DNA of 64,000 nucleotides from DASPKT01 sp035626475 (GCA_035626475.1 DASPNP010000053.1:1-64000); one strand, 5' to 3'; positions 20,371 to 28,455 are shown, counted from the stretch's first letter. Translations and numbers: made by a program. Notes: generated by a model not told the origin, from the letters alone.

Positions 20371-21102
20371 TTGATCCTCATTCTCCGCATCGCCTGCCTC
20401 GCGGCCGCGCTGGTGCTGGCGGCCGCGTCCGCGCGCGCCGAGGCGCTGCCGCGCCTGGTCATGAACACCGAGGAGGATCCGCCCTACAACTTCACCGACC
20501 CGTCCACGGGCGGGCTGTCGGGCATCGCCGGCGAGCTGGTGCCGATGGTGCTGAAGCGGGCCGGCATCGAGTACGAGATCCGCATGCTGCCCTGGCGCCG
20601 GGCCTATGAGACCGCGCAGCGCCAGCCCAACACCTGCGTCTTCGCCATCAACCTGACCGAGGAGCGCCGGCCGCTCTTCAAATGGGTGACGCCGGTGGCG
20701 AAGGGCGGCTGGACCCTGTTCGGCCGCCAGGACTGGACGCGCCAGGTGCGCTCGCTGGAGGACATCCGCGACGTTCCCGTGGTGGCGCAGGCCGGCAGCG
20801 GGATCGAGGCGTTGCTGGTCGACTCCGGCATCCAGGTGGTGCCGGTGACGGCGCTGCCGACCATGATGCCGATGCTGGCCAACCGCCGCGCCGACCTGGT
20901 CGCCATCGGCGCCACCAACGGCCCCTGGCTCGCCCGGCAGGCCGGCGTGGAGCTGCAGCCGGTCCTACGCTTGTCGACCACGGAACTGGGCATCGCCTGC
21001 AGCCTGACCACCGACGACCGCCTGGTCGACCGGATGCATGCCGCGCTGCGGCAGCTGCGGGCGGAGGGCGTGGTCGACGAGATCGCGAAGCGCTACGAAT
21101 GA
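20371..21102 (+). CDS. Periplasmic solute-binding protein family 3, first of a tandem pair
   Basis: The 243-residue product has a signal peptide ending ARAE and the family 3 binding fold, opening with LVMNTEEDPPYNFTDPSTGG and continuing with LPWRRAYETAQRQPNTCVF and a lobe ending DEIAKRYE. The start is a TTG with GGAG upstream. Such proteins bind amino acids or related small solutes, but members of this short form, without a linked permease or ATPase, often serve other periplasmic sensing or scavenging roles. The next gene encodes a close paralogue and overlaps by four bases, so the two arose by tandem duplication. No transporter genes are adjacent. Confidence 0.85.
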   Translation: MILILRIACLAAALVLAAASARAEALPRLVMNTEEDPPYNFTDPSTGGLSGIAGELVPMVLKRAGIEYEIRMLPWRRAYETAQRQPNTCVFAINLTEERRPLFKWVTPVAKGGWTLFGRQDWTRQVRSLEDIRDVPVVAQAGSGIEALLVDSGIQVVPVTALPTMMPMLANRRADLVAIGATNGPWLARQAGVELQPVLRLSTTELGIACSLTTDDRLVDRMHAALRQLRAEGVVDEIAKRYE

Positions 21103-21824
21103 GGCGCCGGTTCTTGGCCATCGCCGCGGCGCTGCCGCTGCTGCTGGCTGCCCCGGCGGTCGGCGCGGCCGAGGCGCGGCTGCACCTCGTGACCGAGGAG
21201 AACCCGCCCTACAACTACACAGATCCCGCCACGGGCAAGCTGGCCGGGTTGGCGGGCGACATGATCCCCAAGCTGATGGAGCGGGCGGGCATCGCCTACG
21301 ACATCGAGGTCCTGCCCTGGAACCGGGCCTACGCCAAGGCGCAGACGGAGACGGATACCTGCGTCTTCGTCGCCAACCCGACGCCGGAGCGGATGCCGCT
21401 GTTCAAGTGGATCAGGCCGCTGGCCGAGGGCGGCTGGATGCTGTTCGCGCGGCCGGACTGGCAGGGCGAGATAAGGTCGATCGAGGATCTGAAGGGCCGC
21501 AGCGTCATCGTCCAGGCCGGCGGCGCGCTGGAGGAGTGGATGAAACGCCAGGGCATCGCGGTGAACCCGGTGCCGATGCGCTCGATCCTGCCGATGCTGA
21601 TGAACGGCCGCGCCGAGCTGGCGGCGCTGGGCGCCTATGGCGGGCCCTGGATGGCGCGCGAGGCGGGGCTGTCGGTCAAGCAGGCCTACCGGCTGACCAG
21701 CGCGGAACTGGGCATGGCCTGCAGCCTGACGACATCCGACGCGCTGGTGGGGAAGCTGCGCGCCGCCCTGGAGTCCTTGCGGGCGGACGGCACGGCCGAG
21801 GCCATCGCCGCCCGCTACCGCTGA
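21099..21824 (+). CDS. Periplasmic solute-binding protein family 3, second of a tandem pair
   Basis: The 241-residue product parallels its upstream neighbour throughout: signal peptide ending GAAE, then LVTEENPPYNYTDPATGKLA, LPWNRAYAKAQTETDTCVF, PERMPLFKWIRPLAEGGW and a C-terminal ELGMACSLTTSD block that also occurs in the first copy as ELGIACSLTTDD. The start ATG overlaps the preceding stop codon by four bases, so both are co-translated. The ligand is unknown. The conserved WxRAY and CVF residues in both copies suggest a shared ligand type, and the differences may give different affinity. Confidence 0.85.
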   Translation: MRRRFLAIAAALPLLLAAPAVGAAEARLHLVTEENPPYNYTDPATGKLAGLAGDMIPKLMERAGIAYDIEVLPWNRAYAKAQTETDTCVFVANPTPERMPLFKWIRPLAEGGWMLFARPDWQGEIRSIEDLKGRSVIVQAGGALEEWMKRQGIAVNPVPMRSILPMLMNGRAELAALGAYGGPWMAREAGLSVKQAYRLTSAELGMACSLTTSDALVGKLRAALESLRADGTAEAIAARYR

Positions 21825-21836
21825 CCGGGCAGCGGA

Positions 21837-22202
21837 TCAGGCCGCCGCCAGGGCCCGGGCGCGCTGGCTCAGGCCGCAACGCCGCATCTCCCGGCCGATC
21901 CAGGCCTCCACCTCCTCGGCGGTCGCCTCGGTCCAGAGATCGTCCTCGCCATTGAGGAAGGCCGCCAGCTCGGCACCCTTCACCCAGCGGCCGAAGCGCC
22001 AGCGCTCGGCCAGCAGCGTGTCGTCGGCCAGCTTCAGGACCCGGATCGGCCAGGCGACGCGGCGCTCGGTATCAAGCGCGAAGAAGTGGCCGACGACGGC
22101 CTCGGCGACGGTTTCGGAAGAGGCGGTGGAACCATCCGGCCGCCCCGCAATTGCGGGGGAGGGGATGGGGCGCTCGGCAAGGGCGGCATATGCGTTCGTC
22201 AT
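21837..22202 (-). CDS. Hypothetical protein
   Basis: The 121-residue protein is read from an ATG at 22202; an extended frame to 22292 exists but its codons look less typical. The centre (FFALDTERRVAWPIRVLKLADDTLLAERWRFGRW, given here only as positions 35-68) is followed by an acidic helix with WTEATAEEVEAWIGREMR. I do not recognise the family. It is convergent with the second binding-protein gene, 12 bp apart. Confidence 0.55.
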   Translation of the reverse strand: MTNAYAALAERPIPSPAIAGRPDGSTASSETVAEAVVGHFFALDTERRVAWPIRVLKLADDTLLAERWRFGRWVKGAELAAFLNGEDDLWTEATAEEVEAWIGREMRRCGLSQRARALAAA

Positions 22203-22426
22203 GGGCCCATACTGCCACGGCAGGGGTGCGGACCCCCATGGTGCGCCGGTACTAACCCCTCCCCACCAGGCTTGCCATGTCGGAATTTCCACATGGGAAT
22301 AAGCTCTTAAGCGGCCATCACCAATTCATCGGCAATTCATCGGAGCGCCCCCATGGCAGGGCCGCGGCGATGCTGTCACCGCTGGTACCGACATTTCCGG
22401 ACTCGCAACGGTATCAGGAGGCGATC

Positions 22427-22657
22427 ATGCGGATGAGGGCCACGCTCACCATCGACATCGAGGTGACGGACTACATGCAGGCGGGCGAGCACGAGGCGAG
22501 GCTGCGCGAACTGCAGCAGGAGCTGAAGGACCGCTACGGCTGCGCCAACCTGGAGTTCAAGGAGCGCCGCCTGCGCCCGGCCCCGGACAGCGCCGCCGCC
22601 GCGAGCGTCGCCCGCATCGTCCCGCGCACCGGCCGCCTGCCGGCCTACGAGCATTGA
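22427..22657 (+). CDS. Small hypothetical protein
   Basis: The 76-residue product begins at an ATG with CAGGAGG six bases upstream, a near-perfect ribosome site. It starts MRMRATLTIDIEVTDYMQAG, a beta-alpha pattern, followed by a charged helix (EHEARLRELQQELKDRYG). I do not recognise the family. It is separated by eight bases from the winged-helix gene downstream, so the two are probably co-transcribed, and it may be a partner or cofactor of that regulator. Confidence 0.65.
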   Translation: MRMRATLTIDIEVTDYMQAGEHEARLRELQQELKDRYGCANLEFKERRLRPAPDSAAAASVARIVPRTGRLPAYEH

Positions 22658-22665
22658 GGCCGGCC

Positions 22666-23124
22666 ATGAGCGACCGTCCGCCCCCCGACCGTTGCGCCAC
22701 CGAACGCTCAGCCGGCCGCCGCCGCAGCACGCCGCTGGAGATCCTGGAGATCTTCCGCCGCCTTGATCCCGACGTGGCGATCAAGGATGTCTGCGCCTTC
22801 CTCTATGTCTGCGAGAACGAGGGCATCAGCGTCGGCGAGCTGGCCTTCCTGCTGGGCACCAGCCGGTCGACCGCCACCCGCACCGTCGCCTACCTGTCCG
22901 AGGCGCAGGGCAAGCGGCCGGCGCTGCTGGACCTGCGCGCCTGGCCGCAGGACTGGCGGGTGAAGATCGTGCGGCTGACCGACCAGGGCCGGGCCCTGCG
23001 CGACCGCGTCAACGGCGTCGTGGCCGAGGCGCGTCCGGCGGCCCCGCCGGACGAGGAGCGCCCCGACCCGGTCGGCGTGGTCGCGGCGGCGCTGCCGCCG
23101 GCGGTTCCCCCGGCCTGCCACTGA
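22666..23124 (+). CDS. MarR-like winged-helix protein
   Basis: The 152-residue product has a central winged-helix region: LEILEIFRRLDPDVAIKDVC, then VGELAFLLGTSRSTATRTVA as the helix-turn-helix and VKIVRLTDQGRALRDRV as the wing and following helix. This layout resembles MarR-type regulators, though it lacks the long dimerisation helices of classical members. The C-terminal 30 residues are Pro/Ala/Val-rich and low complexity. It lies directly after a small unknown gene and upstream of a second winged-helix gene. Its target is unknown; the palindrome at 23135 is close to its 3' end. Confidence 0.7.
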   Translation: MSDRPPPDRCATERSAGRRRSTPLEILEIFRRLDPDVAIKDVCAFLYVCENEGISVGELAFLLGTSRSTATRTVAYLSEAQGKRPALLDLRAWPQDWRVKIVRLTDQGRALRDRVNGVVAEARPAAPPDEERPDPVGVVAAALPPAVPPACH

Positions 23125-23134
23125 GCCCGGCCAC

Positions 23135-23150
23135 GTTACCGTCCGGTAAC
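23135..23150. promoter_or_regulatory. Palindrome upstream of the winged-helix/propeller gene
   Basis: GTTACCG-TC-CGGTAAC is a perfect inverted repeat with seven-base arms. It lies about 90 bp before the gene at 23240 and is a good candidate operator, possibly for that protein or the MarR-like neighbour. Confidence 0.5.
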
Positions 23151-23239
23151 AATTCTACACATAGTTCCAAGTATTTGCCTGCTTGCATCGGGCGGGGCTT
23201 CGGATCAAGGTTGAAGCTCGATTTCAGCCGGGAACCCTG

Positions 23240-25432
23240 ATGGGCGTCACCTCCATCCGCTCGCCGTTCGCGCCGCCGCTGGACGCGGTGACGCTGGCCC
23301 GCGAGCCGGCCTTCCGGCTTGGCGGCGGCTGCGTGGTGCGCCCGTCCCTGAACCAGGTGGCGCTCGGGGAGCAGGTGCAGCGGCTGGAGCCCCGCGTGAT
23401 GCAGGTGCTGGTGGTGCTGGCGCACCGCAACGGCACCGTCGTTTCGCGCGACGACCTGATGCAGGCCTGCTGGGGCGGGGTGGTGGTCGGCGACGACGCG
23501 CTGAACCGCTGCATCGTCCGCCTGCGCGCGGCGCTGCGCGATCTGGGCGTCACCGGCGTCACGATCGAGACCGTGCCGCGCGTCGGCTACATCATGAACC
23601 TCGACGCGCCGCTGGAGCTGGAGGGGGCGCCGCTGCCGGGCGGCTTCGCGGCCGATCCCGACCCGGTGCCGCCGCCCGCCGCCGCCCCTGTGCAGCCGCA
23701 GCGCCGCTCGCCGCTGCCCTGGGTCGCGGGTGCCGCCGTGGCGGTGGCCCTCGGCGCGGTGGCGCTGCTGCTGGGCGGCGGCGCGCCGGCCGGCTGGACC
23801 GTGGCGCGCATGAAGCCGGTCACCACATATCCCGGCCGCGAGATCTACCCGACCCTGTCGCCGGACGGCGGGCAGATGGTCTTCAGCGGCCGGGTGATGG
23901 ACGCGGGCAATGTCGACCTCTACCAGCGCTCGGTCCTGGACGGTTCGCCCATCCGGCTGACCACCGATCCCGGCAACGACATCGCCGCCGCCTGGGCGCC
24001 GAACGGCTCGCAGGTGGCCTATGTCACCTACCGCGCCGGCGAGCCCTGCCGCATCATGCTGCTGGCGGTGCCCAGCGGCGACCCGCGCATGGTCCACCGC
24101 TGCAAGGCGGCCGAGATCACCACCCTGTCCTGGATGCCGGACAGCCGGTCGCTGGTCTACAGCGACGGCCCCGAACCGGCCGCCGCCATGAGCCTGCACC
24201 GGGTGAACCTGGACGACGGCACGGTCGAGGCGCTGACCACCAGCCCGCCACGCACCTGGGGCGACAGCAAGCCGGTGGTCTCGCCCGACGGCCGCACCGT
24301 CGCCTTCGTCCGATCCTATGCCTGGGGCGTCTCCGACATCGTCCTGCTGGACCTTGAGACGCGGCAGGAGACCAGGCTGACGGAGGAGGGGCAGCGCGTC
24401 AGCGGGCTGGCCTGGGACTGGGACAGCCAGGGGCTGTTCTTCTCCTCCAGCCGCACCGGCGATTTGGGCCTCTGGTGGATTTCCACGGGCGGCGGCGAGC
24501 CGCGGCGCCTGTCGCTGGGCCTCAAGGACGTGGCCGGGCTGACCGCTGCCCGCTCGGTGGACCGGCTGGCCTTCGAGAGCATGAGCTTCCGCGCCAATCT
24601 GTTCGAGGTCGATCTGGTGGGCGAGCCCGGCCGCATGACGGCGCTTGCCCCCTCCACGGCGGTGGACGGCGACGTCGACATCTCGCCGGTGGACGGTACC
24701 GTCGCCTTCGTCTCCACCCGCACCGGCGCGCCGGAGCTGTGGCTGCTGGAACCGGGCGGGGAGCCGCGCCGCCTGACGCAGATGGGCGGCTCCATGCTGC
24801 AGGGCCCGCGCTGGTCGCCGGACGGCCGCACGCTGGTCTTCGCCGTGGGTACCAAGGGCAATTTCGACCTGTACCGGATCGGCCGCGAGGGCGGCGCCCC
24901 GGTGCGCCTGACCGACGACCCGTCGGAGGACATGCAGGCGCTGTGGTCGCCCGACGGCGCCTCCATATACTTCACCTCGCGCCGCAGCGGCTCCTGGCGC
25001 ATCTGGCGCTTGGACGCGGCCGATCCCTCGAAGCTGGAACCGGTGACCGGCGATCTGGTGAGCTCGGCGCGCCTCTCGCCCGACGGCCGGACGCTCTACT
25101 ACGTCAAGACCCTGGTCCCCGGCATCTGGCGCCGCGCGCTCGCCGTCGACGCGCCCGAGGAGCTGGTCGTGCCCGACCACAGCGCGGTCGACTGGCCGAA
25201 TTTCCTGCCGACCGCCGACGCGCTCTACTACGTGACCCGCCCGGGCACCGGACGAACCGCGCTGAAGGTGCTGGACCTCGCCACCGGCCAGTCGCGGCAG
25301 CTGGCGGAGATGGCGGACTTCAATGCCATGTCCGGCATCGCGCTCAGGCCGGACGGCAAGTCGCTGGTGATCTCCCGGCTGATCCAGAACGAGATCGACA
25401 TCCAGATGATGGATCTGGCCCGCCAGCGGTGA
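23240..25432 (+). CDS. Membrane-anchored winged-helix regulator with TolB-like beta-propeller
   Basis: The 730-residue protein has an N-terminal OmpR/PhoB-type winged helix (about residues 20-120, with RLEPRVMQVLVVLAHRNGTV and ETVPRVGYIM), a Pro-rich linker, one membrane segment (about 161-186) and then a long exported part made of TolB/PD40 repeats. At least eight blades are visible through motifs such as LSPDG, APNGSQVAY, SPDGRTVAF, SPVDGTVAF, SPDGRTLVF, SPDGASIYF and SPDGRTLYY. This CadC/ToxR-like layout lets a periplasmic sensor control DNA binding without a kinase. The ATG at 23240 was chosen because the winged helix begins shortly after; an upstream extension is possible. The signal sensed is unknown. 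A strong palindrome lies upstream. Confidence 0.85.
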   Translation: MGVTSIRSPFAPPLDAVTLAREPAFRLGGGCVVRPSLNQVALGEQVQRLEPRVMQVLVVLAHRNGTVVSRDDLMQACWGGVVVGDDALNRCIVRLRAALRDLGVTGVTIETVPRVGYIMNLDAPLELEGAPLPGGFAADPDPVPPPAAAPVQPQRRSPLPWVAGAAVAVALGAVALLLGGGAPAGWTVARMKPVTTYPGREIYPTLSPDGGQMVFSGRVMDAGNVDLYQRSVLDGSPIRLTTDPGNDIAAAWAPNGSQVAYVTYRAGEPCRIMLLAVPSGDPRMVHRCKAAEITTLSWMPDSRSLVYSDGPEPAAAMSLHRVNLDDGTVEALTTSPPRTWGDSKPVVSPDGRTVAFVRSYAWGVSDIVLLDLETRQETRLTEEGQRVSGLAWDWDSQGLFFSSSRTGDLGLWWISTGGGEPRRLSLGLKDVAGLTAARSVDRLAFESMSFRANLFEVDLVGEPGRMTALAPSTAVDGDVDISPVDGTVAFVSTRTGAPELWLLEPGGEPRRLTQMGGSMLQGPRWSPDGRTLVFAVGTKGNFDLYRIGREGGAPVRLTDDPSEDMQALWSPDGASIYFTSRRSGSWRIWRLDAADPSKLEPVTGDLVSSARLSPDGRTLYYVKTLVPGIWRRALAVDAPEELVVPDHSAVDWPNFLPTADALYYVTRPGTGRTALKVLDLATGQSRQLAEMADFNAMSGIALRPDGKSLVISRLIQNEIDIQMMDLARQR

Positions 25433-25483
25433 CGCCCCGGCCCCGCCGCTGTTCCTCCTTGTGGAGAGACCGGGGAGCGGGGA

Positions 25484-26320
25484 ATGGCGGGCAGGGCCTA
25501 TATCGGCATATCGGGCTGGACCTACCGGCCCTGGCGCGGGGTCTTCTACCCGCCGGGCCTGCGGCAGAAGGACGAGCTGGCCTACGCCGCCGGCCGCTTC
25601 ACCTCGATCGAGATCAACGGCACCTTCTACGGCCTGCCCAGGCCCGACAGCTTCGCCCGCTGGGCCGCCGACACGCCCGAGGGCTTCGTCTTCGCGGTGA
25701 AGGGCTCGCGCTACATCACCCACATGAAGAAGCTGGTGGATGTCGAGGCGCCGCTGGCGAACGTGCTGGCGTCCGGCCCGCTGCGGCTGGGCGACCGGCT
25801 CGGGCCGATGCTCTGGCAGCTGCCGGAGCGGCTGCGCTTCGATCCCGACCGCATCGCCCGCTTCCTCGACCTGCTGCCCCGGGACACGGAAGAGGCCGCC
25901 GATCTGGCCCGCCGCCACGAGCCGCGCATGGAGGGCCGCGCCTGGACCGAGACCGACGCGCGCCGGCCGCTGCGGCACGCGCTGGAGATCCGGCACCAGA
26001 GCTTCCTCGACCCGCGCTTCATCGAGCTGCTGCGCGAGCGCAACGTCTCCCTGGTCACGGCCGACACGCCGGACTGGCCGCTGACGCTCGAGGTCACCGC
26101 CGACTTCCATTATGTGCGCCTGCACGGCACGCCGGTCCTCTACTGGAGCGGCTACGAGGACGAGGCCCTGAACCTCTGGGCCGACCGGGTGCGGCAGTGG
26201 ATGGCCCGGGGTGACGTCTATGTCTATTTCGACAATGACGCGCAGGTGCGCGCGCCCTTCGATGCGCTCGGGCTGATGGAACGGCTGGGCGAAGCCGGCC
26301 GGGCGGCGAGCGCCGCTTAG
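25484..26320 (+). CDS. DUF72 (YecE-like) family protein
   Basis: The 278-residue protein matches the DUF72/YecE family, a TIM-barrel fold of unknown function. Diagnostic segments are AYIGISGWTYRPWRGVFYPP at the start, SIEINGTFYGLPRPDSFARW, FVFAVKGSRYITHMKKL, LGPMLWQLPERLRFD, and VYVYFDNDAQVRAPFDA near the end. An ATG with a GGGG ribosome site starts the gene 52 bp after the propeller gene. No enzyme activity is established for the family, so none is claimed. Confidence 0.92.
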   Translation: MAGRAYIGISGWTYRPWRGVFYPPGLRQKDELAYAAGRFTSIEINGTFYGLPRPDSFARWAADTPEGFVFAVKGSRYITHMKKLVDVEAPLANVLASGPLRLGDRLGPMLWQLPERLRFDPDRIARFLDLLPRDTEEAADLARRHEPRMEGRAWTETDARRPLRHALEIRHQSFLDPRFIELLRERNVSLVTADTPDWPLTLEVTADFHYVRLHGTPVLYWSGYEDEALNLWADRVRQWMARGDVYVYFDNDAQVRAPFDALGLMERLGEAGRAASAA

Positions 26321-26384
26321 CGGGCGCGTGCTCTTTCGGGCGATGGGCTGTTGCTCCTGTCGGATGGACAGGGGGTGACCTCCC

Positions 26385-27200
26385 ATGCGCGGGACGGCGT
26401 CGGTATTAGCCTCGGCCCTGCTGGCGCTGCTGCTGACGCGCGGCGCGGCGGCGGCGCCCACCGCCTGCCCGGAGCATTTCGCCGGCGGGCAGGCGCCGGA
26501 CATCGTCTCGGCGCCGCTGGCCCGCGACACCCACGCGCTCTGCTTCCTGGGCTACGCCAACCTCGCATCGGGCGTCTCGCGCACCGGGCTCTACTCCGCC
26601 CTGCGCCTGACCCGCGAGCGGGTGCGGGATGCGCGGGGCGACGTCCGCGAGAACGCCTTCCACGAGGAGAAGCGCATCCCCACCCGCGCCCGCGCCCGGC
26701 TGGCGGACTATACCCGCTCCGGCTACGACCGCGGCCACATCGCGCCGAACGGTGACTTCCCCGAACCGGAGCAGGCGCGCGAGAGCTTCAGCCTCGCCAA
26801 CATCGCGCCGCAGGTGCCCGAGCACAACCGCGGCATCTGGCGCCTGATCGAGGAGGCCGTCCGCCGGCTGGCGTCGCAGCGGGGCGAGCTGTTCGTCGTT
26901 ACCGGCGTCGCCTTCCAGCCGGACGAGAATGGCGACATAGCGAGCCTGAAGGGCAGGGTGCTGGTGCCTTCGCATTACTGGAAGGCCGTCTATGACCCGT
27001 TCCGCCGGGCCGCCGCCGCCTACTATTCCCGCAACGCGCCGGAGCAGGAGTACGAGGTGATCTCCATCGCCGAGCTGCGCGAGCGCGTCGGGGTGGACCC
27101 GTTCCCCTCCATGCCCGAGACTGCCAAGCAGCGGGCCCTTCCGCTGCCCGACCCGACCGAGCGCACCGCCACCGGCCGCCGCTCCCGCAACCAGGGGTGA
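26385..27200 (+). CDS. Secreted DNA/RNA non-specific endonuclease (NucA type)
   Basis: The 271-residue product has a signal peptide ending AAAA and the beta-beta-alpha metal nuclease motif DRGHIAPNGDF, where His118 is the expected general base, followed by FSLANIAPQVPEHNRGIW, which contains the conserved metal-binding Asn. Such enzymes cut DNA and RNA without sequence preference outside the cytoplasm and serve nutrition or defence. No immunity or inhibitor gene is obvious; the small gene five bases downstream is a possible but unproven partner. The length is typical for the family. Confidence 0.92.
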   Translation: MRGTASVLASALLALLLTRGAAAAPTACPEHFAGGQAPDIVSAPLARDTHALCFLGYANLASGVSRTGLYSALRLTRERVRDARGDVRENAFHEEKRIPTRARARLADYTRSGYDRGHIAPNGDFPEPEQARESFSLANIAPQVPEHNRGIWRLIEEAVRRLASQRGELFVVTGVAFQPDENGDIASLKGRVLVPSHYWKAVYDPFRRAAAAYYSRNAPEQEYEVISIAELRERVGVDPFPSMPETAKQRALPLPDPTERTATGRRSRNQG

Positions 27201-27204
27201 CCCG

Positions 27205-27474
27205 ATGCCCGCAGCGAAATTCAAGCCGTTCCAGAACGACGAGCAGGCGGTGAGCGTCGGCGGTTTGGAGGTGGAGAACGGCACCGACCGCATCGCGCTG
27301 CACGGCTCGCTCGACATCGCCCGCGACCAGACCGGGCTGAAGCAGGCCAAGGCGCTGCGCGACCTGCTGGCCGCCATCGTCACCGCGCTGGAGGCGGAGG
27401 GGGACTTGCCCGCCAAGGCCGCGCCACAGGTGGAGGAGGGGGCGGTGAAGAAGGTGAAGAACCCATTCGGCTGA
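27205..27474 (+). CDS. Conserved hypothetical protein
   Basis: The 89-residue product begins four bases after the nuclease stop codon, so it is co-transcribed. It reads KFKPFQNDEQAVSVGGLEVE, NGTDRIALHGSLDIARDQ, then a helix rich in Ala and Leu and a basic tail ending KKVKNPFG. The pattern looks like a stable small alpha/beta domain that I believe is found in other proteobacteria, but I know no function. Its place behind the nuclease suggests, without proof, a role in handling that enzyme. Confidence 0.7.
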   Translation: MPAAKFKPFQNDEQAVSVGGLEVENGTDRIALHGSLDIARDQTGLKQAKALRDLLAAIVTALEAEGDLPAKAAPQVEEGAVKKVKNPFG

Positions 27475-27483
27475 ATCGAGCCA

Positions 27484-27513
27484 TAGGTCGCATGGAGGCG
27501 GAGCCGCAATGCG
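27484..27513. repeat. Half copy of dispersed repeat family C
   Basis: TAGGTCGCATGGAGGCGGAG followed by CCGCAATGCG is the left half of the family C inverted repeat seen complete at 27989-28070; the right arm is missing here. Confidence 0.7.
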
Positions 27514-27535
27514 GCGGGCAGGGGGCCGACGGCCG

Positions 27536-27850
27536 CTACTCGGCCGCCAGCACCCGCGCCACTTCGGCCGGCAGCCGGGCGATGACTTTGAGATAGTTCC
27601 GCCCCGCTTGGTCCGCCGCCTTGCGGCCCTGTTCCCAGTCGCGCAGCGTGCCCACGGGAATGCCGTAGCGCTCGGCGAACTTCTCCTGAGACAACCCCGC
27701 CGCCCGCGCCTCCCGCGCCAGCATGGCCGTGCGGCCGCGCAGGAGATCGTCCTCGGAGAGGGGAAGGTTGTCCGGGTCGGAAAGGGCCGCCGACGTGATC
27801 GCCGCGTCTTCCTCAGCCGTCGGAAAGATAACGTCGCGTTTCGCGGTCAT
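27536..27850 (-). CDS. Helix-turn-helix antitoxin of a BrnTA-like pair
   Basis: The 104-residue product starts MTAKRDVIFPTAEEDAAITS and has an XRE-type helix-turn-helix (AGLSQEKFAERYGIPVGTLRDWEQGRK, about residues 50-76). The opening FPT-EEDAAI and the acidic stretch DPDNLPLSEDDLLR are characteristic of antitoxins encoded after BrnT-type toxins. Such genes overlap the 3' end of the toxin gene; here the overlapping upstream frame is only a toxin remnant cut by an inserted repeat. The antitoxin frame itself is intact. It may survive as a free regulator. Confidence 0.78.
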   Translation of the reverse strand: MTAKRDVIFPTAEEDAAITSAALSDPDNLPLSEDDLLRGRTAMLAREARAAGLSQEKFAERYGIPVGTLRDWEQGRKAADQAGRNYLKVIARLPAEVARVLAAE

Positions 27851-27920
27851 TGGCTTTCCTCAGGGTGATGATGCGGTGGACTGAATTCACTCGATGAAGA
27901 TTACCACCGTCCTTGTTCCC
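27813..27920 (-). pseudogene. 3' remnant of a BrnT-type toxin gene
   Basis: The frame that overlaps the antitoxin start by 38 bases ends HRIITLRKANDRETRRYL, which resembles the C-terminus of BrnT toxins (RIIS-RKA-xRE-R-Y). Just upstream the sequence VVIFIE appears in a neighbouring frame, as expected for the preceding BrnT strand after a one-base shift. Beyond that point the gene is replaced by the family B/C repeat that starts at 27921. About two thirds of the toxin is therefore missing and the rest is frameshifted. Confidence 0.55.
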
Positions 27921-28131
27921 GTCATCCCGGCGCAGGCCTGGACCCAGGCGTTGCAGGGGGATGCGCCCAATGCAGCACCCGTATGGTTCGTAGGTCGCAT
28001 GGAGGCGGAGCCGTAATGCGACGCTCCGCCCGGAGCATGTCGCATTGCGCTGCGCTCCATGCGACCTACGGGCACGCTTCATCGATGTCTCATAGCTGCA
28101 ACCCCTGGGCCCCGGCTTTCGCCGGGGTGAC
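27921..28131. repeat. Dispersed inverted repeat, family B, copy 1 (contains a family C element)
   Basis: The left arm GTCATCCCGGCGCAGGCCTG and the right arm GCTTTCGCCGGGGTGAC form an inverted repeat, with CCCAGGCGTTGCAG and CTGCAACCCCTGGG as an inner continuation. The middle holds a complete family C repeat. Other copies are at 43711 and 47850. Confidence 0.85.
27989..28070. repeat. Dispersed inverted repeat, family C, copy 1
   Basis: CGTAGGTCGCATGGAG pairs with CTCCATGCGACCTACG, and the interior also pairs (ATGCGACGCTCCG with CGGAGCATGTCGCAT). The element is entirely enclosed by family B arms. Confidence 0.85.
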
Positions 28132-28237
28132 GGAAAGGGGAAGCATTCAGGGGCACTCAAGCCACGACAGGATATGCGTCACGCCTACGGCCTCGCCGTA
28201 GAAACAGCAAGATCGCCCGCAGGTGCCCGGAAACGAC

Positions 28238-28262
28238 AAAGCCCGGCACGAGGCCGGGCTTT
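28238..28262 (-). terminator. Intrinsic terminator of the tRNA-Glu gene
   Basis: On the minus strand AAAGCCCGGC and GCCGGGCTTT form a ten base-pair stem with loop CTCGT, starting 13 bases after the tRNA 3' end and followed by GTCGTTT. Confidence 0.8.
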
Positions 28263-28275
28263 GGATCGGTACGGA

Positions 28276-28351
28276 TGGCGTCCCCTAGGGGATTCGAACC
28301 CCTGTTACCGCCGTGAGAGGGCGGTGTCCTAGGCCTCTAGACGAAGGGGAC
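28276..28351 (-). tRNA. tRNA-Glu (anticodon CUC)
   Basis: The 76-nt sequence read on the minus strand begins GTCCCCTTCGTCTAGAGGCC and ends GGGGACGCCA, including an encoded CCA. The acceptor stem GTCCCCT pairs with AGGGGAC, the T-arm shows GTTCGAATC, and the anticodon stem CCGCC/GGCGG holds the loop CTCTCAC, giving anticodon CUC, which reads GAG. Confidence 0.95.
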
Positions 28352-28455
28352 GAGGCCGTGCGGTGGGCGGTTATTTAGAGGGTGGGCCGGGGGTGGTCAA
28401 GCGCTTTTTTCCCCTTTTTTGTCAAAGCCTCGCAAACCCCAGTGAACATGCGGTT

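Noticed and set aside
20371..21824. The tandem binding proteins as part of an ABC transporter operon
   Set aside because: No permease or ATPase gene is found on either side.
23009..26530. An open frame of more than 1,100 codons on the minus strand opposite the propeller, DUF72 and nuclease genes
   Set aside because: Its translation is low complexity (His, Arg, Gly, Val and Ala runs) and it lies exactly opposite three genes with clear families. High GC content makes such antisense frames common here.
28276..28351. The tRNA-Glu gene as an integration site of a mobile island
   Set aside because: No integrase and no repeat of the tRNA 3' end were found on either side within the window.
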